Of a stretch of DNA of 64,000 bases, positions 7,624 through 17,750 are shown one piece after another. The first letter of the stretch is position 1; each line of letters begins with the position of its first letter. The notes below the pieces were generated by a model. That model saw only the letters and a program-made list of their open reading frames with translations. It made no database searches and had not been told where the DNA came from. The translations under genes were made by a program, and so were the position numbers. Origin of the DNA: Enterobacter kobei (GTDB lineage: Bacteria; Pseudomonadota; Gammaproteobacteria; Enterobacterales; Enterobacteriaceae); assembly GCF_001729765.1 (NCBI RefSeq), contig NZ_CP017181.1, forward strand, positions 1,612,001 to 1,676,000. The letters are read 5' to 3'.

Positions 7624-10236
7624 ATGACACAACAGCCACCAGCCAAATACCGCCACGACTACCGTGCGCCGGAATACCTGATTAGCGATATCGACCTGAC
7701 GTTTGACCTGGATGCCACAAAAACCGTCGTGACGGCGGTGAGTCAGGTGACGCGCCACAGTGCGACTGCCGTGCCGCTGCGTCTCGATGGCGAAGACCTG
7801 ACGCTGGTCTCCCTGCATATTAATGATGAACCCTGGTCAGAGTATAAAGAAGAAGGCAACCAGCTGGTCATCGACAACCTGCCGGAACGCTTTACGCTGC
7901 GCATCGTGAATGAAATCAGCCCTTCAGCCAACACGGCGCTGGAAGGGCTTTACCAGTCAGGCGTGGCTCTGTGTACCCAGTGTGAAGCCGAAGGTTTCCG
8001 CCATATCACCTGGTACCTGGACCGCCCGGACGTCCTGGCGCGCTTCACGACGAAAATCATCGCCGATAAAACGCTTTATCCGTTCCTGCTCTCCAACGGT
8101 AACCGCGTCGGTGAGGGCGAACTGGAAAATGGTCGTCACTGGGTGCAGTGGCAGGATCCGTTCCCGAAACCGTGCTACCTCTTTGCGCTGGTGGCGGGTG
8201 ATTTTGATGTGCTGCGCGATACGTTCAAAACTCGCTCCGGGCGTGAAGTGGCGCTGGAGCTGTTTGTTGACCGTGGCAACCTTGACCGCGCACCGTGGGC
8301 GATGACCTCGCTCATCAACTCCATGAAGTGGGACGAAGAACGTTTCGGCCTCGAATACGACCTCGACATCTATATGATCGTCGCCGTCGATTTCTTTAAC
8401 ATGGGCGCGATGGAGAATAAAGGTCTCAACATCTTTAACTCCAAATACGTACTGGCACGTACCGACACCGCTACCGATAAAGACTACCTTGATATCGAAC
8501 GCGTCATCGGCCACGAGTATTTCCATAACTGGACCGGTAACCGCGTCACCTGCCGTGACTGGTTCCAGCTGAGCCTGAAAGAGGGACTGACCGTCTTCCG
8601 CGATCAGGAGTTCAGCTCCGATCTGGGCTCTCGTGCGGTAAACCGTATCAACAACGTCCGCACTATGCGCGGCCTGCAGTTTGCGGAAGATGCCAGCCCA
8701 ATGGCGCACCCAATCCGTCCGGATAAAGTCATTGAGATGAACAACTTCTACACCCTGACGGTGTATGAGAAGGGCGCTGAAATTATCCGTATGATCCACA
8801 CCCTGCTGGGCGAAGAGAACTTCCAGAAAGGGATGCAACTCTATTTTGAGCGTCATGACGGCAGCGCGGCGACCTGTGACGATTTTGTGCAGGCGATGGA
8901 AGATGCTTCTAACGTGGATCTCTCTCACTTCCGCCGCTGGTACAGCCAGGCCGGGACGCCGATTGTCACCGTTAAAGACGACTACAACCCGGAAACCGAG
9001 CAATACACCCTGACCATCAGCCAGCGCACGCCGCCAACCGCCGAGCAGGAAGAAAAACATCCGCTGCACATTCCGTTCAGCATTGAGCTGTATGACAACG
9101 AAGGCAAAGTGATCCCGCTGCAGAAGGGCGGTCACCCGGTACACCACGTACTGAACGTAACCCAGGCAGAGCAGACCTTTATCTTCGATAACGTCTATTT
9201 CCAGCCGGTGCCTGCGCTGCTGTGCGAATTCTCCGCCCCGGTGAAGCTGGAGTACAAGTGGAGCGATCAGCAGCTGACGTTCCTGATGCGTCACGCCCGC
9301 AACGATTTCTCCCGCTGGGATGCCGCGCAGAGTCTGCTGGCGACCTACATCAAGCTGAACGTGAACCGTTACCAGCAGGGCCAGCCGCTGACGCTGCCGG
9401 TGCATGTAGCAGACGCGTTCCGTGCGATCCTGCTGGATGAATCTATTGATCCGGCGCTGGCGGCTGAAATTCTGACCCTGCCGTCGGCAACTGAAATTGC
9501 CGAGCTGTTTGACATCATTGACCCGATTGCCATCGTGGCCGTGCGTGAAGCGCTGACCCGCACGCTGGCTGCTGAACTGGCGGACGAATTCCTCGCCATC
9601 TATAACACCAATAAGCTTGATGCTTATCGCGTTGAGCACGCGGACATTGGTAAACGTTCTCTGCGTAACACCTGCCTGCGTTATCTGGCGTTTGGTGAAA
9701 CCGAGCTGGCGAACACGCTGGTGAGCACGCAGTATCATAAAGCGGACAATATGACCGACGCGCTGGCCGCGCTGGCGGCGAGCGTTGCCGCTGAACTGCC
9801 GTGCCGCGATGCGCTGATGCAGGAGTACGACGACAAGTGGCACCAGGATGGTCTGGTGATGGACAAATGGTTCATTCTGCAGGCGACCAGCCCGGCGGCC
9901 GATGCGCTCAGCAAAGTCCGCAGCCTGCTGAAGCACCGTTCGTTCACCATGAGTAACCCGAACCGCGTGCGTTCCCTGATTGGTGCGTTTGCCAGCAGCA
10001 ACCCGGCCGCGTTCCACGCGGAGGACGGCAGCGGTTATCAGTTCATGGTGGAAATGCTGACCGAACTGAACAGCCGTAACCCGCAGGTGGCGTCGCGTCT
10101 GATTGAGCCGCTGATCCGTCTGAAACGCTACGATGCGAAGCGTCAGGCGAAAATGCGCGCCGCGCTTGAACAGCTGAAAGGGCTGGAAAACCTGTCCGGC
10201 GATTTGTACGAGAAGATCGCGAAAGCCTTAGCGTGA
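7624..10236 (+). CDS. pepN: aminopeptidase N
   Basis: This is an M1-family zinc aminopeptidase of 870 residues, the E. coli length. It is cytoplasmic and removes N-terminal residues from peptides in the final steps of protein turnover. The GAMEN exopeptidase motif is at residues 261-265. The zinc site HEYFH begins at His297, and the third ligand Glu is in the following NEGLT-type segment (KEGLTVF, about residue 320). All catalytic residues appear intact, so the adjacent prophage has not damaged the gene. It keeps its own upstream region after the prophage junction. Confidence 0.98.
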   Translation: MTQQPPAKYRHDYRAPEYLISDIDLTFDLDATKTVVTAVSQVTRHSATAVPLRLDGEDLTLVSLHINDEPWSEYKEEGNQLVIDNLPERFTLRIVNEISPSANTALEGLYQSGVALCTQCEAEGFRHITWYLDRPDVLARFTTKIIADKTLYPFLLSNGNRVGEGELENGRHWVQWQDPFPKPCYLFALVAGDFDVLRDTFKTRSGREVALELFVDRGNLDRAPWAMTSLINSMKWDEERFGLEYDLDIYMIVAVDFFNMGAMENKGLNIFNSKYVLARTDTATDKDYLDIERVIGHEYFHNWTGNRVTCRDWFQLSLKEGLTVFRDQEFSSDLGSRAVNRINNVRTMRGLQFAEDASPMAHPIRPDKVIEMNNFYTLTVYEKGAEIIRMIHTLLGEENFQKGMQLYFERHDGSAATCDDFVQAMEDASNVDLSHFRRWYSQAGTPIVTVKDDYNPETEQYTLTISQRTPPTAEQEEKHPLHIPFSIELYDNEGKVIPLQKGGHPVHHVLNVTQAEQTFIFDNVYFQPVPALLCEFSAPVKLEYKWSDQQLTFLMRHARNDFSRWDAAQSLLATYIKLNVNRYQQGQPLTLPVHVADAFRAILLDESIDPALAAEILTLPSATEIAELFDIIDPIAIVAVREALTRTLAAELADEFLAIYNTNKLDAYRVEHADIGKRSLRNTCLRYLAFGETELANTLVSTQYHKADNMTDALAALAASVAAELPCRDALMQEYDDKWHQDGLVMDKWFILQATSPAADALSKVRSLLKHRSFTMSNPNRVRSLIGAFASSNPAAFHAEDGSGYQFMVEMLTELNSRNPQVASRLIEPLIRLKRYDAKRQAKMRAALEQLKGLENLSGDLYEKIAKALA

Positions 10237-10265
10237 TGTAAAAAGCCCGGTGGGCAGGTAAAAGC

Positions 10266-10293
10266 AAAACGGCAACCCAGGTTGCCGTTTTTT
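10266..10293 (+). terminator. pepN terminator
   Basis: Stem CGGCAAC/GTTGCCG with loop CCAG, flanked by A4 and T6, lies 30 bases after the pepN stop. It is nearly symmetrical and may also serve the convergent ssu operon. Confidence 0.85.
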
Positions 10294-10302
10294 GTGTTTT
10301 CT

Positions 10303-10335
10303 CCCTCTCCCTGTGGGAGAGGGCCGGGGTGAGGG
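10303..10335. repeat. dispersed palindromic repeat (CCCTCTCCC/GGGAGAGGG type)
   Basis: CCCTCTCCC, TGT and GGGAGAGGG are followed by CCGGGGTGAGGG. This GC-rich palindrome is a common intergenic repeat of enterobacteria and other proteobacteria. It sits between the convergent pepN and ssuB genes and almost touches the ssuB stop. Confidence 0.6.
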
Positions 10336-10337
10336 CA

Positions 10338-11108
10338 TCAGGCATTAGCCTTAACTCGCTGTAACTCCGTTCCCCCGCGCTTCATCACCCGATCTAGCAC
10401 TTCTGCCTCCAGCTCCGCCAGTCTTGCCGAACCGACACGACGAGGACGTGGAAGATCCACTGTCAGATCCAGACCAATTTTTCCGTCTTCTATTAACAGC
10501 ACCCGGTCGGCCATCGCCACGGCTTCGCTGACGTCATGCGTGACCAGCAGAACCGTGAATCCATGCGTCTGCCACAGGGATTCAATCAGATCCTGAATTT
10601 CGATCCGCGTTAAGGCGTCGAGCGCGCCGAGCGGCTCATCAAGCAACAGCAGGCCCGGACGATGAATCAACGCCCGTGCCAGCGCCACGCGCTGCTTCTG
10701 CCCACCCGACAGCGCAGCAGGCCATTCACCGGCGCGGTTTTCCAGTCCGACGGCGGCCAGCGCCTGACGGGCTTCATCCCGCCAGTGTCCTTTGAGCCCC
10801 AGCCCGACGTTATCAATCACCGTCTTCCAGGGCAGCAGTCGCGCATCCTGAAACATCATGCGGGTATCGTCCTGAATAGTGGCCAGCGGCGTTGTCCCTG
10901 CCAGAATGTCGCCGCCGTTAGGGGATTCCAGTCCGGCCAGAAGGCGCAGCAGCGTACTCTTGCCGCCGCCGCTGCGCCCGACAATGGCCACAAACTGCCC
11001 GGCGGGAATATGCAGATCCAGCGCGTTAAGAATGGTGTTTTCGCCGTAGCGTTTGGTCACGCCGTTTAACAGTAACGGTGTCCCCTGATTCAGTCGTGCC
11101 GTATTCAT
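10338..11108 (-). CDS. ssuB: aliphatic sulfonate ABC transporter ATPase
   Basis: This is the ATP-binding subunit of the SsuABC importer for alkanesulfonates, used as sulfur source when sulfate is scarce. From the ATG at 11108 it has 256 residues (E. coli 255) and starts [15 protein letters not shown] as in E. coli. Walker A is GRSGGGKST, the signature LSGGQKQR, and Walker B LLLLDEP. The upstream in-frame extension lies within ssuC and is not real. The start overlaps the ssuC stop in an ATGA, showing translational coupling. It is the last gene of the ssuEADCB operon. Confidence 0.96.
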   Translation of the reverse strand: MNTARLNQGTPLLLNGVTKRYGENTILNALDLHIPAGQFVAIVGRSGGGKSTLLRLLAGLESPNGGDILAGTTPLATIQDDTRMMFQDARLLPWKTVIDNVGLGLKGHWRDEARQALAAVGLENRAGEWPAALSGGQKQRVALARALIHRPGLLLLDEPLGALDALTRIEIQDLIESLWQTHGFTVLLVTHDVSEAVAMADRVLLIEDGKIGLDLTVDLPRPRRVGSARLAELEAEVLDRVMKRGGTELQRVKANA

Positions 11109-11896
11109 GCTTTCGCCTCCTGAAGGGTATACGCCGGGTTCCAGCGTAGCCAGCTGCGTTCCAGCCACTGGGCGCTGACGTCGGCGAGTTTGCCAAGCAG
11201 GGCATAAAGGATAATGGCAACCACCACGACGTCCGTTTGCAGGAACTCGCGGGCGTTCATCGCCAGGTAGCCGATGCCGGAGTTGGCTGAGATTGTCTCC
11301 GCAACAATCAGCGTCAGCCACATCAGGCCGAGGGCAAAACGCACTCCGACCATGATGGAGGGCAGGGCGCCCGGCAGGATCACATGTAGAAAGAGAGAAA
11401 AACCTGACAAGCCATAGCTTCGCGCCATCTCCACCAGGCCGCGATCGATATTGCGGATGCCGTGCCAGGTGTTGATGTAAATCGGGAACAGCGTGCCCAG
11501 CGCCACGAGGAAGATCTTCGCGCTCTCATCAATCCCAAACCACAGAATGACCAGCGGGATCAGCGCCAGATGCGGCACGTTACGCAACATCTGAATGGAG
11601 GTATCCAGCAGCCGCTCACCCCAGCGGGAAAGACCGCTGATCAACCCCAGCGCCAGGCCGATGCTGCCGCCAATAGAGAACCCAATCACCGCGCGCCAGG
11701 AACTGATCGCCAGATGCTGCCACAGCTCACCGCTGACGCTCAGCGACCAGAACGCTTCTACAACGCCCTCAGGAGAGGGCAGAATACGGCTCGACAGCCA
11801 GCCGGTGGACGATGCGAGCTGCCAGAAAGCCACAATGCCGACGGGTAAAAACCACGGCGCGGCGCGCAGCAGCCATTTTTGTGAGGTGGCAGACAT
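11105..11896 (-). CDS. ssuC: aliphatic sulfonate ABC transporter permease
   Basis: Inner-membrane permease of the sulfonate importer, 263 residues, with about six hydrophobic helices and the BPD-transporter EAA loop ([10 protein letters not shown] region). The ATG at 11896 is preferred to the GTG two codons upstream because AAGGAG has the right five-base spacing only to this ATG. It overlaps ssuB by four bases and follows ssuD by nine. Confidence 0.95.
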   Translation of the reverse strand: MSATSQKWLLRAAPWFLPVGIVAFWQLASSTGWLSSRILPSPEGVVEAFWSLSVSGELWQHLAISSWRAVIGFSIGGSIGLALGLISGLSRWGERLLDTSIQMLRNVPHLALIPLVILWFGIDESAKIFLVALGTLFPIYINTWHGIRNIDRGLVEMARSYGLSGFSLFLHVILPGALPSIMVGVRFALGLMWLTLIVAETISANSGIGYLAMNAREFLQTDVVVVAIILYALLGKLADVSAQWLERSWLRWNPAYTLQEAKA

Positions 11897-11905
11897 GGTC
11901 ACTCC

Positions 11906-13051
11906 TTAGCTTTGCGCGGCTTTTCGAGGGATAAATTCGTTTGCCACCGCTTCACCCTGCAGCTGAAGCTGCTGTGGCTGCGGAATTTCCGGGATGGCCA
12001 CATCCAGATGCGGGAATAACAGCTCGCCTACTTTGTAGGCCTCCTCCAGGTGCGGATAACCGGAGAGAATAAAGCTGTCGATACCGAGGTCGGCGTATTC
12101 ATTAATCCGCGCTGCCACGGTCGGGCCGTCCCCGACCAGCGCCGTGCCCGCACCGCCGCGCACCAGGCCAACGCCTGCCCACAGGTTCGGGCTGATCTCC
12201 AGCTTCTCGCGCTTGCCGTTGTGCAGGGATGCCATTCGGTGCTGTCCGACGGAGTCGGTTTTGGCAAACGCGGCCTGCGCCTTTGCGATGGTCTCATCGT
12301 CCAGATGGGATATCAGACGGTCTGCCGCCCGCCAGGCCTCTTCAGTGGTTTCGCGAACAATCACGTGCAGACGAATACCGAAGCGCACCTTGCGGCCATG
12401 GGCGGCCGCTTTAGCGCGCACCTGGGCAATTTTCTCTTTCACCAGCTCAGGCGGTTCGCCCCAGGTCAGATACAGATCGACCTGCTCGGCAGCCAGATCC
12501 TGGGCTACATCCGACGACCCGCCGAAATAGAGCGGCGGGCGTGGCTGTTGTACCGGCGGAAAATAGAGTTTCGCGTCACGAACGTGGATATGCTTGCCTT
12601 CGAAGGTGACGGTTTCACCTTCAAGCAGGCGCCGCCAGACGCGGGTGAACTCGGCAGAAGCCTCATAGCGCTCGGTGTGGTCGAGGAACACGCCATCGCC
12701 TGCCAGTTCCTGCGGATCGCTGCCCGTCACCAGGTTAAACAGGGCACGGCCGTTGGAGAGTCTGTCCAGCGTTGCCGCCTGACGCGCTGCCACGGTGGGG
12801 GAGACCACGCCTGGACGTAACGCAACCAGGAACTTCAGACGCTGGGTGACCGGTATCATCGACGCGGCGACCAGCCAGGCATCTTCACATGAACGCCCGG
12901 TTGGGATCAGCACGCCGGTGAAACCGATGCGGTCCGCCGCCTGTGCAATCTGCTGCAGGTAGCCATGGTCAACCGGGCGGGAACCCTCTTCAGTGCCAAG
13001 ATAGTGGCCATCTCCGTGGGTAGGTAAAAACCAGAAAAGATTCAGACTCAT
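11906..13051 (-). CDS. ssuD: FMNH2-dependent alkanesulfonate monooxygenase
   Basis: At 381 residues (the E. coli length) this is a luciferase-like flavin monooxygenase. It uses FMNH2 from SsuE and oxygen to release sulfite from C1-C10 sulfonates in the cytoplasm. The N-terminus [19 protein letters not shown] and the conserved Cys in TGRSCEDAW (residue 54) match the E. coli enzyme. The start overlaps the ssuA stop in an ATGA. Confidence 0.97.
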   Translation of the reverse strand: MSLNLFWFLPTHGDGHYLGTEEGSRPVDHGYLQQIAQAADRIGFTGVLIPTGRSCEDAWLVAASMIPVTQRLKFLVALRPGVVSPTVAARQAATLDRLSNGRALFNLVTGSDPQELAGDGVFLDHTERYEASAEFTRVWRRLLEGETVTFEGKHIHVRDAKLYFPPVQQPRPPLYFGGSSDVAQDLAAEQVDLYLTWGEPPELVKEKIAQVRAKAAAHGRKVRFGIRLHVIVRETTEEAWRAADRLISHLDDETIAKAQAAFAKTDSVGQHRMASLHNGKREKLEISPNLWAGVGLVRGGAGTALVGDGPTVAARINEYADLGIDSFILSGYPHLEEAYKVGELLFPHLDVAIPEIPQPQQLQLQGEAVANEFIPRKAAQS

Positions 13052-14010
13052 GATTTAGCTCCTTCTTTGCCTGCGGGTTGCCAGATGCGTTCGCGAATAT
13101 CGACCTGTTTTGGCACCAGGCGGTTTTGATAGAAGAGGTCAGCGGTTTGTTGCTGTAGCGCGGCGACGTGCGCATCCACGGGTGAAATGGTGGTCGGCGG
13201 ACGGTGGCTGAGGTAGCTCGCAATCACCGGTTCAGGTAAGCCCATGGTTTTCGCCAGCAGCGCAATACTTTCCTGACGCTGGCTTTGGGTCAGCGTGTCG
13301 GCCTGCGTAAAGGTATCCAGTACGCTCTGAATAAATGCGCCATTCTTTTCCGCGTAAGGACGCGCGGCAAGGTAGAACGAGCCGGTCTGCTTCAGCGTCG
13401 TGCCATCCTTCAGCACACGCACGCCTCCTTGCAGTAATGCTGCGGAGTAGTACGGATCCCAGATAGCCCAGGCATCAACATTCTTCTGCTGGAACGCGGC
13501 ACGAGCGTCGGCTGGAGTCAGGTAAACGGGCTGAATGTCCGTGAATTTCAGCCCGGCCTCCTGTAAAGCGCGCAGCAGCAGGTTGTGTGAACTGGAGTCT
13601 TTCTGAAAAGCGACCTTATGACCTTTTAGGTCGGCAACGCTTTTAATCTCGCTGTTTTCAGGCACCAGAATGACTTCGGCCTTCGGTTTAGGCGGTTCAA
13701 CGCCGACATAAACGAGGTCCGCCCCAGCAGCCTGGGCGAATATCGGCGGAATATCGCCTGTGCTACCAAGATCGATACTGCCTACGTTTAAGGCTTCCAG
13801 CATTTGAGGACCGGCAGGAAACTCGATCCAGGCAAATTTGGTGTCCGGGAAGCGTTTTTCCAGAAGCTGGTGACTTTTTGCCAGCACCATACTGACGCTG
13901 CCTTTCTGATAGCCAATGCGTAAACTGTCCGGCGCTGTTTCTGCGGCCTGAGCCAGCCCGGCCAAGGCCATCAGGCCAGCCAGCCCGAGGCGGGTTAAGG
14001 TTTTAAACAT
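13048..14010 (-). CDS. ssuA: aliphatic sulfonate-binding periplasmic protein
   Basis: Periplasmic substrate-binding protein of the importer. The ATG at 14010 gives 320 residues with a clean signal peptide ([22 protein letters not shown]). A longer frame to 14175 would run deep into ssuE and lacks a signal. The body is an SsuA/THI5-like fold. Its start overlaps the end of ssuE by eight bases and its stop overlaps the ssuD start. Confidence 0.96.
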   Translation of the reverse strand: MFKTLTRLGLAGLMALAGLAQAAETAPDSLRIGYQKGSVSMVLAKSHQLLEKRFPDTKFAWIEFPAGPQMLEALNVGSIDLGSTGDIPPIFAQAAGADLVYVGVEPPKPKAEVILVPENSEIKSVADLKGHKVAFQKDSSSHNLLLRALQEAGLKFTDIQPVYLTPADARAAFQQKNVDAWAIWDPYYSAALLQGGVRVLKDGTTLKQTGSFYLAARPYAEKNGAFIQSVLDTFTQADTLTQSQRQESIALLAKTMGLPEPVIASYLSHRPPTTISPVDAHVAALQQQTADLFYQNRLVPKQVDIRERIWQPAGKEGAKS

Positions 14011-14578
14011 GTGCGACTCCTTGAGGCTGGCCAAACGCAGGTGCCTGGATATCCCGGCGATGCAGCGCGTGCCAGAAGGTTTCCAGCGCAGCATCGAGGC
14101 GCGTTTGCAGATTCGGCGTAAAGTGCGGCTTGTGTTGATAATCAATGACCTGCGAATCGTCCGCGAAAACCCCATGGAGAATCTCTTGTGCTTTCAGGGC
14201 ATTCAGGACCGGTTTCAGGGCATAATCCACCGCCAGTAAATGGGCAACCGTTCCGCCCGTTGCCAGCGGCAGCACCACTTTGCCGTCCAGCGCGCGCTCC
14301 GGCAGTAGATCGAGCAGGGTTTTCAGTGCGCCAGAAAAAGAGGCTTTATAGATCGGTGTCGCCACGATTAAACCGTCTGCCTCTTTCAGTTGCTCTGTGA
14401 GGGTTTTCAGCGCAGGGCTGTCGAAACGGGCGTACAGCAAATCTTCGGGTTCGAAGTTATGCAGATTCCAGTGGCACACTTCCACATCCAGCGCATTGAG
14501 CTTTTCACGGGCATATTCCAGCAGGGCGCTGGAACGCGAAGGGAATCGTGGACTTCCGGCCAGGGTAATGACGCGCAT
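14003..14578 (-). CDS. ssuE: NADPH-dependent FMN reductase
   Basis: This 191-residue flavodoxin-like reductase supplies FMNH2 to SsuD. The N-terminus MRVITLAGSPRFPSRSSALL carries the FMN phosphate-binding loop (GSPRFPSRS). It is the first gene of the operon; GGAGG lies just before the start. The operon is expected to need Cbl and CysB, but I could not point to a specific site in the 249-base divergent region shared with pyrD. Confidence 0.96.
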   Translation of the reverse strand: MRVITLAGSPRFPSRSSALLEYAREKLNALDVEVCHWNLHNFEPEDLLYARFDSPALKTLTEQLKEADGLIVATPIYKASFSGALKTLLDLLPERALDGKVVLPLATGGTVAHLLAVDYALKPVLNALKAQEILHGVFADDSQVIDYQHKPHFTPNLQTRLDAALETFWHALHRRDIQAPAFGQPQGVAHV

Positions 14579-14715
14579 ACTTCCTCCTTATAACCAATTG
14601 TTTGCTTTTATCTAACATTCATAACAATTTTCAGGAGTGTGACACCGCGCGGTTATTCCACTAAATGATTTATCTGCAATTAAAATGCGAAAAAGTGCAT
14701 AAGAAAGAGACCGGG

Positions 14716-14731
14716 AGGTAAACGTTTGCGT
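14716..14731. promoter_or_regulatory. PurR operator upstream of pyrD
   Basis: AGGTAAACGTTTGCGT matches 14 of 16 positions of the PurR consensus, with a perfect AAACGTTTGCGT core. E. coli pyrD is a known PurR target, so purine-dependent repression is expected here too. Confidence 0.8.
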
Positions 14732-14783
14732 TTTACGCTGATTTTTTTGCCGCAGGTCAATTCCTTTTCGCAGCGGGATCGCC

Positions 14784-14812
14784 CATAATCCCCTCCCGGT
14801 TTGCACACCGGG
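14784..14812 (+). promoter_or_regulatory. pyrD promoter -10 and CTP-responsive leader hairpin
   Basis: The -10 box CATAAT (14784-14789) is followed by a run of C and T, the start-site region. Then comes a six-base-pair hairpin CCCGGT/ACCGGG (14795-14800 and 14807-14812) just before the AGGAG of pyrD. In E. coli pyrC and pyrD, high CTP makes transcription start further upstream so that the hairpin forms and hides the ribosome site. The arrangement is conserved here. Confidence 0.75.
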
Positions 14813-14827
14813 AATCCAGGAGAGTTC

Positions 14828-15838
14828 ATGTACTACCCCTTCGTTCGTAAAGCCCTTTTCCAGCTCGACCCTGAGCGCGCTCATGAATTGACATTCCAGC
14901 AATTACGTCGCATTACCGGAACGCCTCTGGCGGCTCTGGTGCGCCAGAATGTGCCGGAAAAACCTGTGCAGTGCATGGGTCTGACCTTTAAAAACCCGCT
15001 GGGTCTGGCGGCCGGTCTGGACAAAAACGGTGAGTGCATTGATGCCCTGGGCGCAATGGGCTTTGGCTCCATTGAAATCGGTACCGTTACCCCGCGTCCA
15101 CAGCCGGGAAATGATAAGCCGCGTTTGTTCCGCCTGGTGGAAGCCGAAGGGCTGATCAACCGCATGGGCTTTAATAATCTCGGCGTTGATCACCTGGTCG
15201 AGAACGTGAAAAAAGCCCATTTCGATGGGGTGCTGGGCATTAATATCGGTAAAAATAAAGACACGCCGGTTGAGCAAGGTAAAGATGACTATCTGATTTG
15301 TATGGAAAAAGTCTACGCCTATGCCGGTTACATCGCGGTGAATATTTCATCGCCGAATACCCCGGGCCTGCGTTCTTTACAATATGGCGAAGCGCTGGAC
15401 GATCTTCTCAGCGCCATTAAAAATAAACAAAATGAACTGCAGGCGATCCACCATAAATATGTTCCGGTCGCGGTGAAGATCGCGCCGGATCTTTCGCCTG
15501 AAGAATTGATCCAGGTTGCCGACAGTTTAGTTCGCCATAATATTGATGGTGTTATTGCGACCAATACGACGCTCGATCGCTCCCTCGTTCAGGGAATGAA
15601 AAACTGTGACGAAGCGGGTGGGTTAAGTGGCCGTCCGGTACAATTAAAAAGCACCGAAATTATTCGTGCTCTGTCTGCAGAATTAAAAGGGCGTTTGCCG
15701 ATTATTGGTGTCGGCGGTATCGATTCGGTCATTGCTGCGCGCGAGAAGATGGCGGCAGGGGCATCGCTGGTGCAAATCTATTCCGGCTTTATTTTTAAAG
15801 GACCGCCGCTGATTAAAGAAATCGTTACGCATATCTAA
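14828..15838 (+). CDS. pyrD: dihydroorotate dehydrogenase (quinone), class 2
   Basis: Membrane-associated FMN enzyme that oxidises dihydroorotate to orotate with quinone, the fourth step of pyrimidine synthesis. The ATG at 14828 (AGGAG upstream) gives 336 residues, equal to E. coli; the longer frame would begin inside the regulatory hairpin. The N-terminal [20 protein letters not shown] is the membrane-binding extension of class 2 enzymes. The catalytic Ser lies in [11 protein letters not shown] (about residue 175). Confidence 0.98.
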   Translation: MYYPFVRKALFQLDPERAHELTFQQLRRITGTPLAALVRQNVPEKPVQCMGLTFKNPLGLAAGLDKNGECIDALGAMGFGSIEIGTVTPRPQPGNDKPRLFRLVEAEGLINRMGFNNLGVDHLVENVKKAHFDGVLGINIGKNKDTPVEQGKDDYLICMEKVYAYAGYIAVNISSPNTPGLRSLQYGEALDDLLSAIKNKQNELQAIHHKYVPVAVKIAPDLSPEELIQVADSLVRHNIDGVIATNTTLDRSLVQGMKNCDEAGGLSGRPVQLKSTEIIRALSAELKGRLPIIGVGGIDSVIAAREKMAAGASLVQIYSGFIFKGPPLIKEIVTHI

Positions 15839-15855
15839 TCTTTTCTCTTAATCAG

Positions 15856-15890
15856 ACAACCAGGGCTTTATTTCCAGCCCTGGTTGTTTT
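15856..15890 (+). terminator. pyrD terminator
   Basis: A 12-base-pair perfect stem (ACAACCAGGGCT with AGCCCTGGTTGT) around an eight-base loop is followed by TTT. Confidence 0.85.
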
Positions 15891-16003
15891 ATATTCCGTC
15901 ACTGTTGCTTATTTAGACATTCTGGTCTTTTATTAATGATGTTATAAACGAAGCGACAATCAGGACATTTTTAGTACAGGACGTTTGGGGACGGGAGAGA
16001 AAC

Positions 16004-16546
16004 ATGCGAATTAAACCTGACGATAACTGGCGCTGGTATTTTTGCGACGAGCACGATCGTATGATGCTCGATTTAGCCAATGGCATGTTGTTTCGTTCTC
16101 GTTTTGCCCGCCGAATGTTAACCCCGGACGCGTTTTCACCCTCGGGCTTTTGCGTTGACGATGCTGCACTTTATTTCTCCTTTGAAGAAAAATGTCGCGA
16201 TCTGGTGCTCTCTAAAGAGCAGCGTGCCGAGCTGGTATTAAATGCGCTGGTGGCGATTCGTTTCCTGAAACCGCAAATGCCGAAAAGCTGGCATTTCCTG
16301 CCGCACGACATGAACTGGACGCCAGCAACGGGTGATGCGGCCAGCGTCAATCTGAGCGATACCGCCGAAGAGGTGAGTTTGTTAGTGGTGGAGCCGGGCG
16401 AAAATGCTGCGCTTTGTCTGCTGGCGCAACCCGGCGTGACGATTGCCGGGCGCGTAATGCAGTTAGGGGATGCGATCAAAGTCATGAATGACAGGCTGAA
16501 GCCACAGCTGCGTGTCGATTCCTTCAGCCTCGAACAGGCGGTTTAA
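16004..16546 (+). CDS. zapC: cell division protein ZapC
   Basis: This 180-residue cytoplasmic protein starting [14 protein letters not shown] is ZapC, which bundles FtsZ filaments and stabilises the Z ring; length and start agree with E. coli. GGGAGAG precedes the ATG. It is convergent with ycbX and the two stop codons overlap by four bases. Confidence 0.95.
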   Translation: MRIKPDDNWRWYFCDEHDRMMLDLANGMLFRSRFARRMLTPDAFSPSGFCVDDAALYFSFEEKCRDLVLSKEQRAELVLNALVAIRFLKPQMPKSWHFLPHDMNWTPATGDAASVNLSDTAEEVSLLVVEPGENAALCLLAQPGVTIAGRVMQLGDAIKVMNDRLKPQLRVDSFSLEQAV

Positions 16547-17652
16547 GCTTCCAGCTGTACGGATGTTTTCGGTACGCAGCTACAGCACAGAATTGTGCCG
16601 TCGTTTCCCACTGCCGATTTCTTCAGCGCTGTCACTTCTCCCTCTACCAGCTTGATGCGACAGCATCCGCAGATTCCCGCACGACAAGAATACGGTACGC
16701 GAATACCGGCCTGTTCCAGTTGCTCCAGCAGCACCTGCTGATTGTTGCCACGAATAATTTTGCCCTGCCAGTGAATATCCACGGCAGAGGCGACGTTCGT
16801 CTCAACTTCAACGCTTTCTTCTTCCTGACCGGCGCCGTACACTCTCGCAGGCCCGCGGGCGAGGATTTCGACCTCATCGCCCACGCGGATCACACCGCTG
16901 GAGCGGGGGATCAGGTTCTGGCCGAAATCGACATTGCCGTTATCCTGGGCGGTGCGGAACGATTGCAGCGTTTTCAGCGGTTCGCCAGAGGGGTGCTTTT
17001 GCCCTTTTTCCGGACTCACGGTGGTAAAGATACAGCGGCTGCACGGCTTGACGACATCAAAGATGACGCTACCAATGCGGATCGTTTTCCAGGTGTCTTC
17101 TTCCCACGCATCGGCACCGGTTACCACCAGGTTCGGACGGAACTGCTCCATCTGCACGCTGGCCTTACAGCGGTTTTGTAAATCACGCAGCGACGCCTCG
17201 TTGGTCAGCAGGAACGGGAAGCCGTCGGCGAAGGAGAGTGGAACGGCATCGTGGCGCTTCACGCGGCGCGTCAGTTCAGGCCCCACCCAGCGCAGCTGCA
17301 CGTCGCGGGAAAAGAAGCCGCTTAGCCAGCGGTTAATCTCTTCCGGGGCGATGCGCGCGGTAAAATGGTTACCCCAGACTTCCGTTGGCGCGTCGACGGG
17401 CGCAAAATCAGCAAAGCGAATCACCGTGCTGGAACCGTCCGGCGCGGTCAAATGCAATCCGTCATGAAGCGGGGAAGGGGTAAAGCGAACCATCTGCGGG
17501 AACTGGCGCGCGGTGATGAACGTACCGTCAGGCTCGGTGACCATAAAAATACGATCGAAGGCAAATCCGCTCATGTCTGCCAGTGCGTGAGAAACGCCGA
17601 TGCCGCGCATGGATTTCACCGGATGAATAAAAAGCCTGGATAACGTCGCCAC
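16543..17652 (-). CDS. ycbX: YcbX, MOSC and 2Fe-2S domain molybdoenzyme
   Basis: The GTG at 17652 gives 369 residues starting (M)[18 protein letters not shown], as in E. coli; GGGAG lies six bases upstream. The order is an N-terminal beta-barrel domain, a MOSC domain with the molybdenum-ligand cysteine region [10 protein letters not shown], and a C-terminal 2Fe-2S ferredoxin domain (CRAGICGCC and LCCSC). E. coli YcbX reduces N-hydroxylated bases such as 6-N-hydroxylaminopurine together with CysJ. It converges on zapC. Confidence 0.95.
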   Translation of the reverse strand: MATLSRLFIHPVKSMRGIGVSHALADMSGFAFDRIFMVTEPDGTFITARQFPQMVRFTPSPLHDGLHLTAPDGSSTVIRFADFAPVDAPTEVWGNHFTARIAPEEINRWLSGFFSRDVQLRWVGPELTRRVKRHDAVPLSFADGFPFLLTNEASLRDLQNRCKASVQMEQFRPNLVVTGADAWEEDTWKTIRIGSVIFDVVKPCSRCIFTTVSPEKGQKHPSGEPLKTLQSFRTAQDNGNVDFGQNLIPRSSGVIRVGDEVEILARGPARVYGAGQEEESVEVETNVASAVDIHWQGKIIRGNNQQVLLEQLEQAGIRVPYSCRAGICGCCRIKLVEGEVTALKKSAVGNDGTILCCSCVPKTSVQLEA

Positions 17653-17689
17653 TGCATACTCCCGCAAATGAAAATAAGCCTTCAACTTT

Positions 17690-17717
17690 ATGACATACAC
17701 GCCATATTAGCTATAAT
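17690..17717 (+). promoter_or_regulatory. rlmL promoter
   Basis: ATGACA (17690-17695) and a consensus TATAAT (17712-17717) are separated by 16 bases, followed by a GCGCGAC discriminator. It drives rlmL and probably the downstream genes. It lies only about 40 bases from the divergent ycbX start. Confidence 0.75.
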
Positions 17718-17750
17718 GCGCGACAATTTTCTAAGAGTAAAAGTGACGAT

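Noticed and set aside
7957..10017. A 686-codon open frame on the minus strand within pepN
   Set aside because: It is the antisense shadow of a highly biased, GC-rich gene. It has no ribosome site and no protein-like domain pattern, and pepN is fully conserved.
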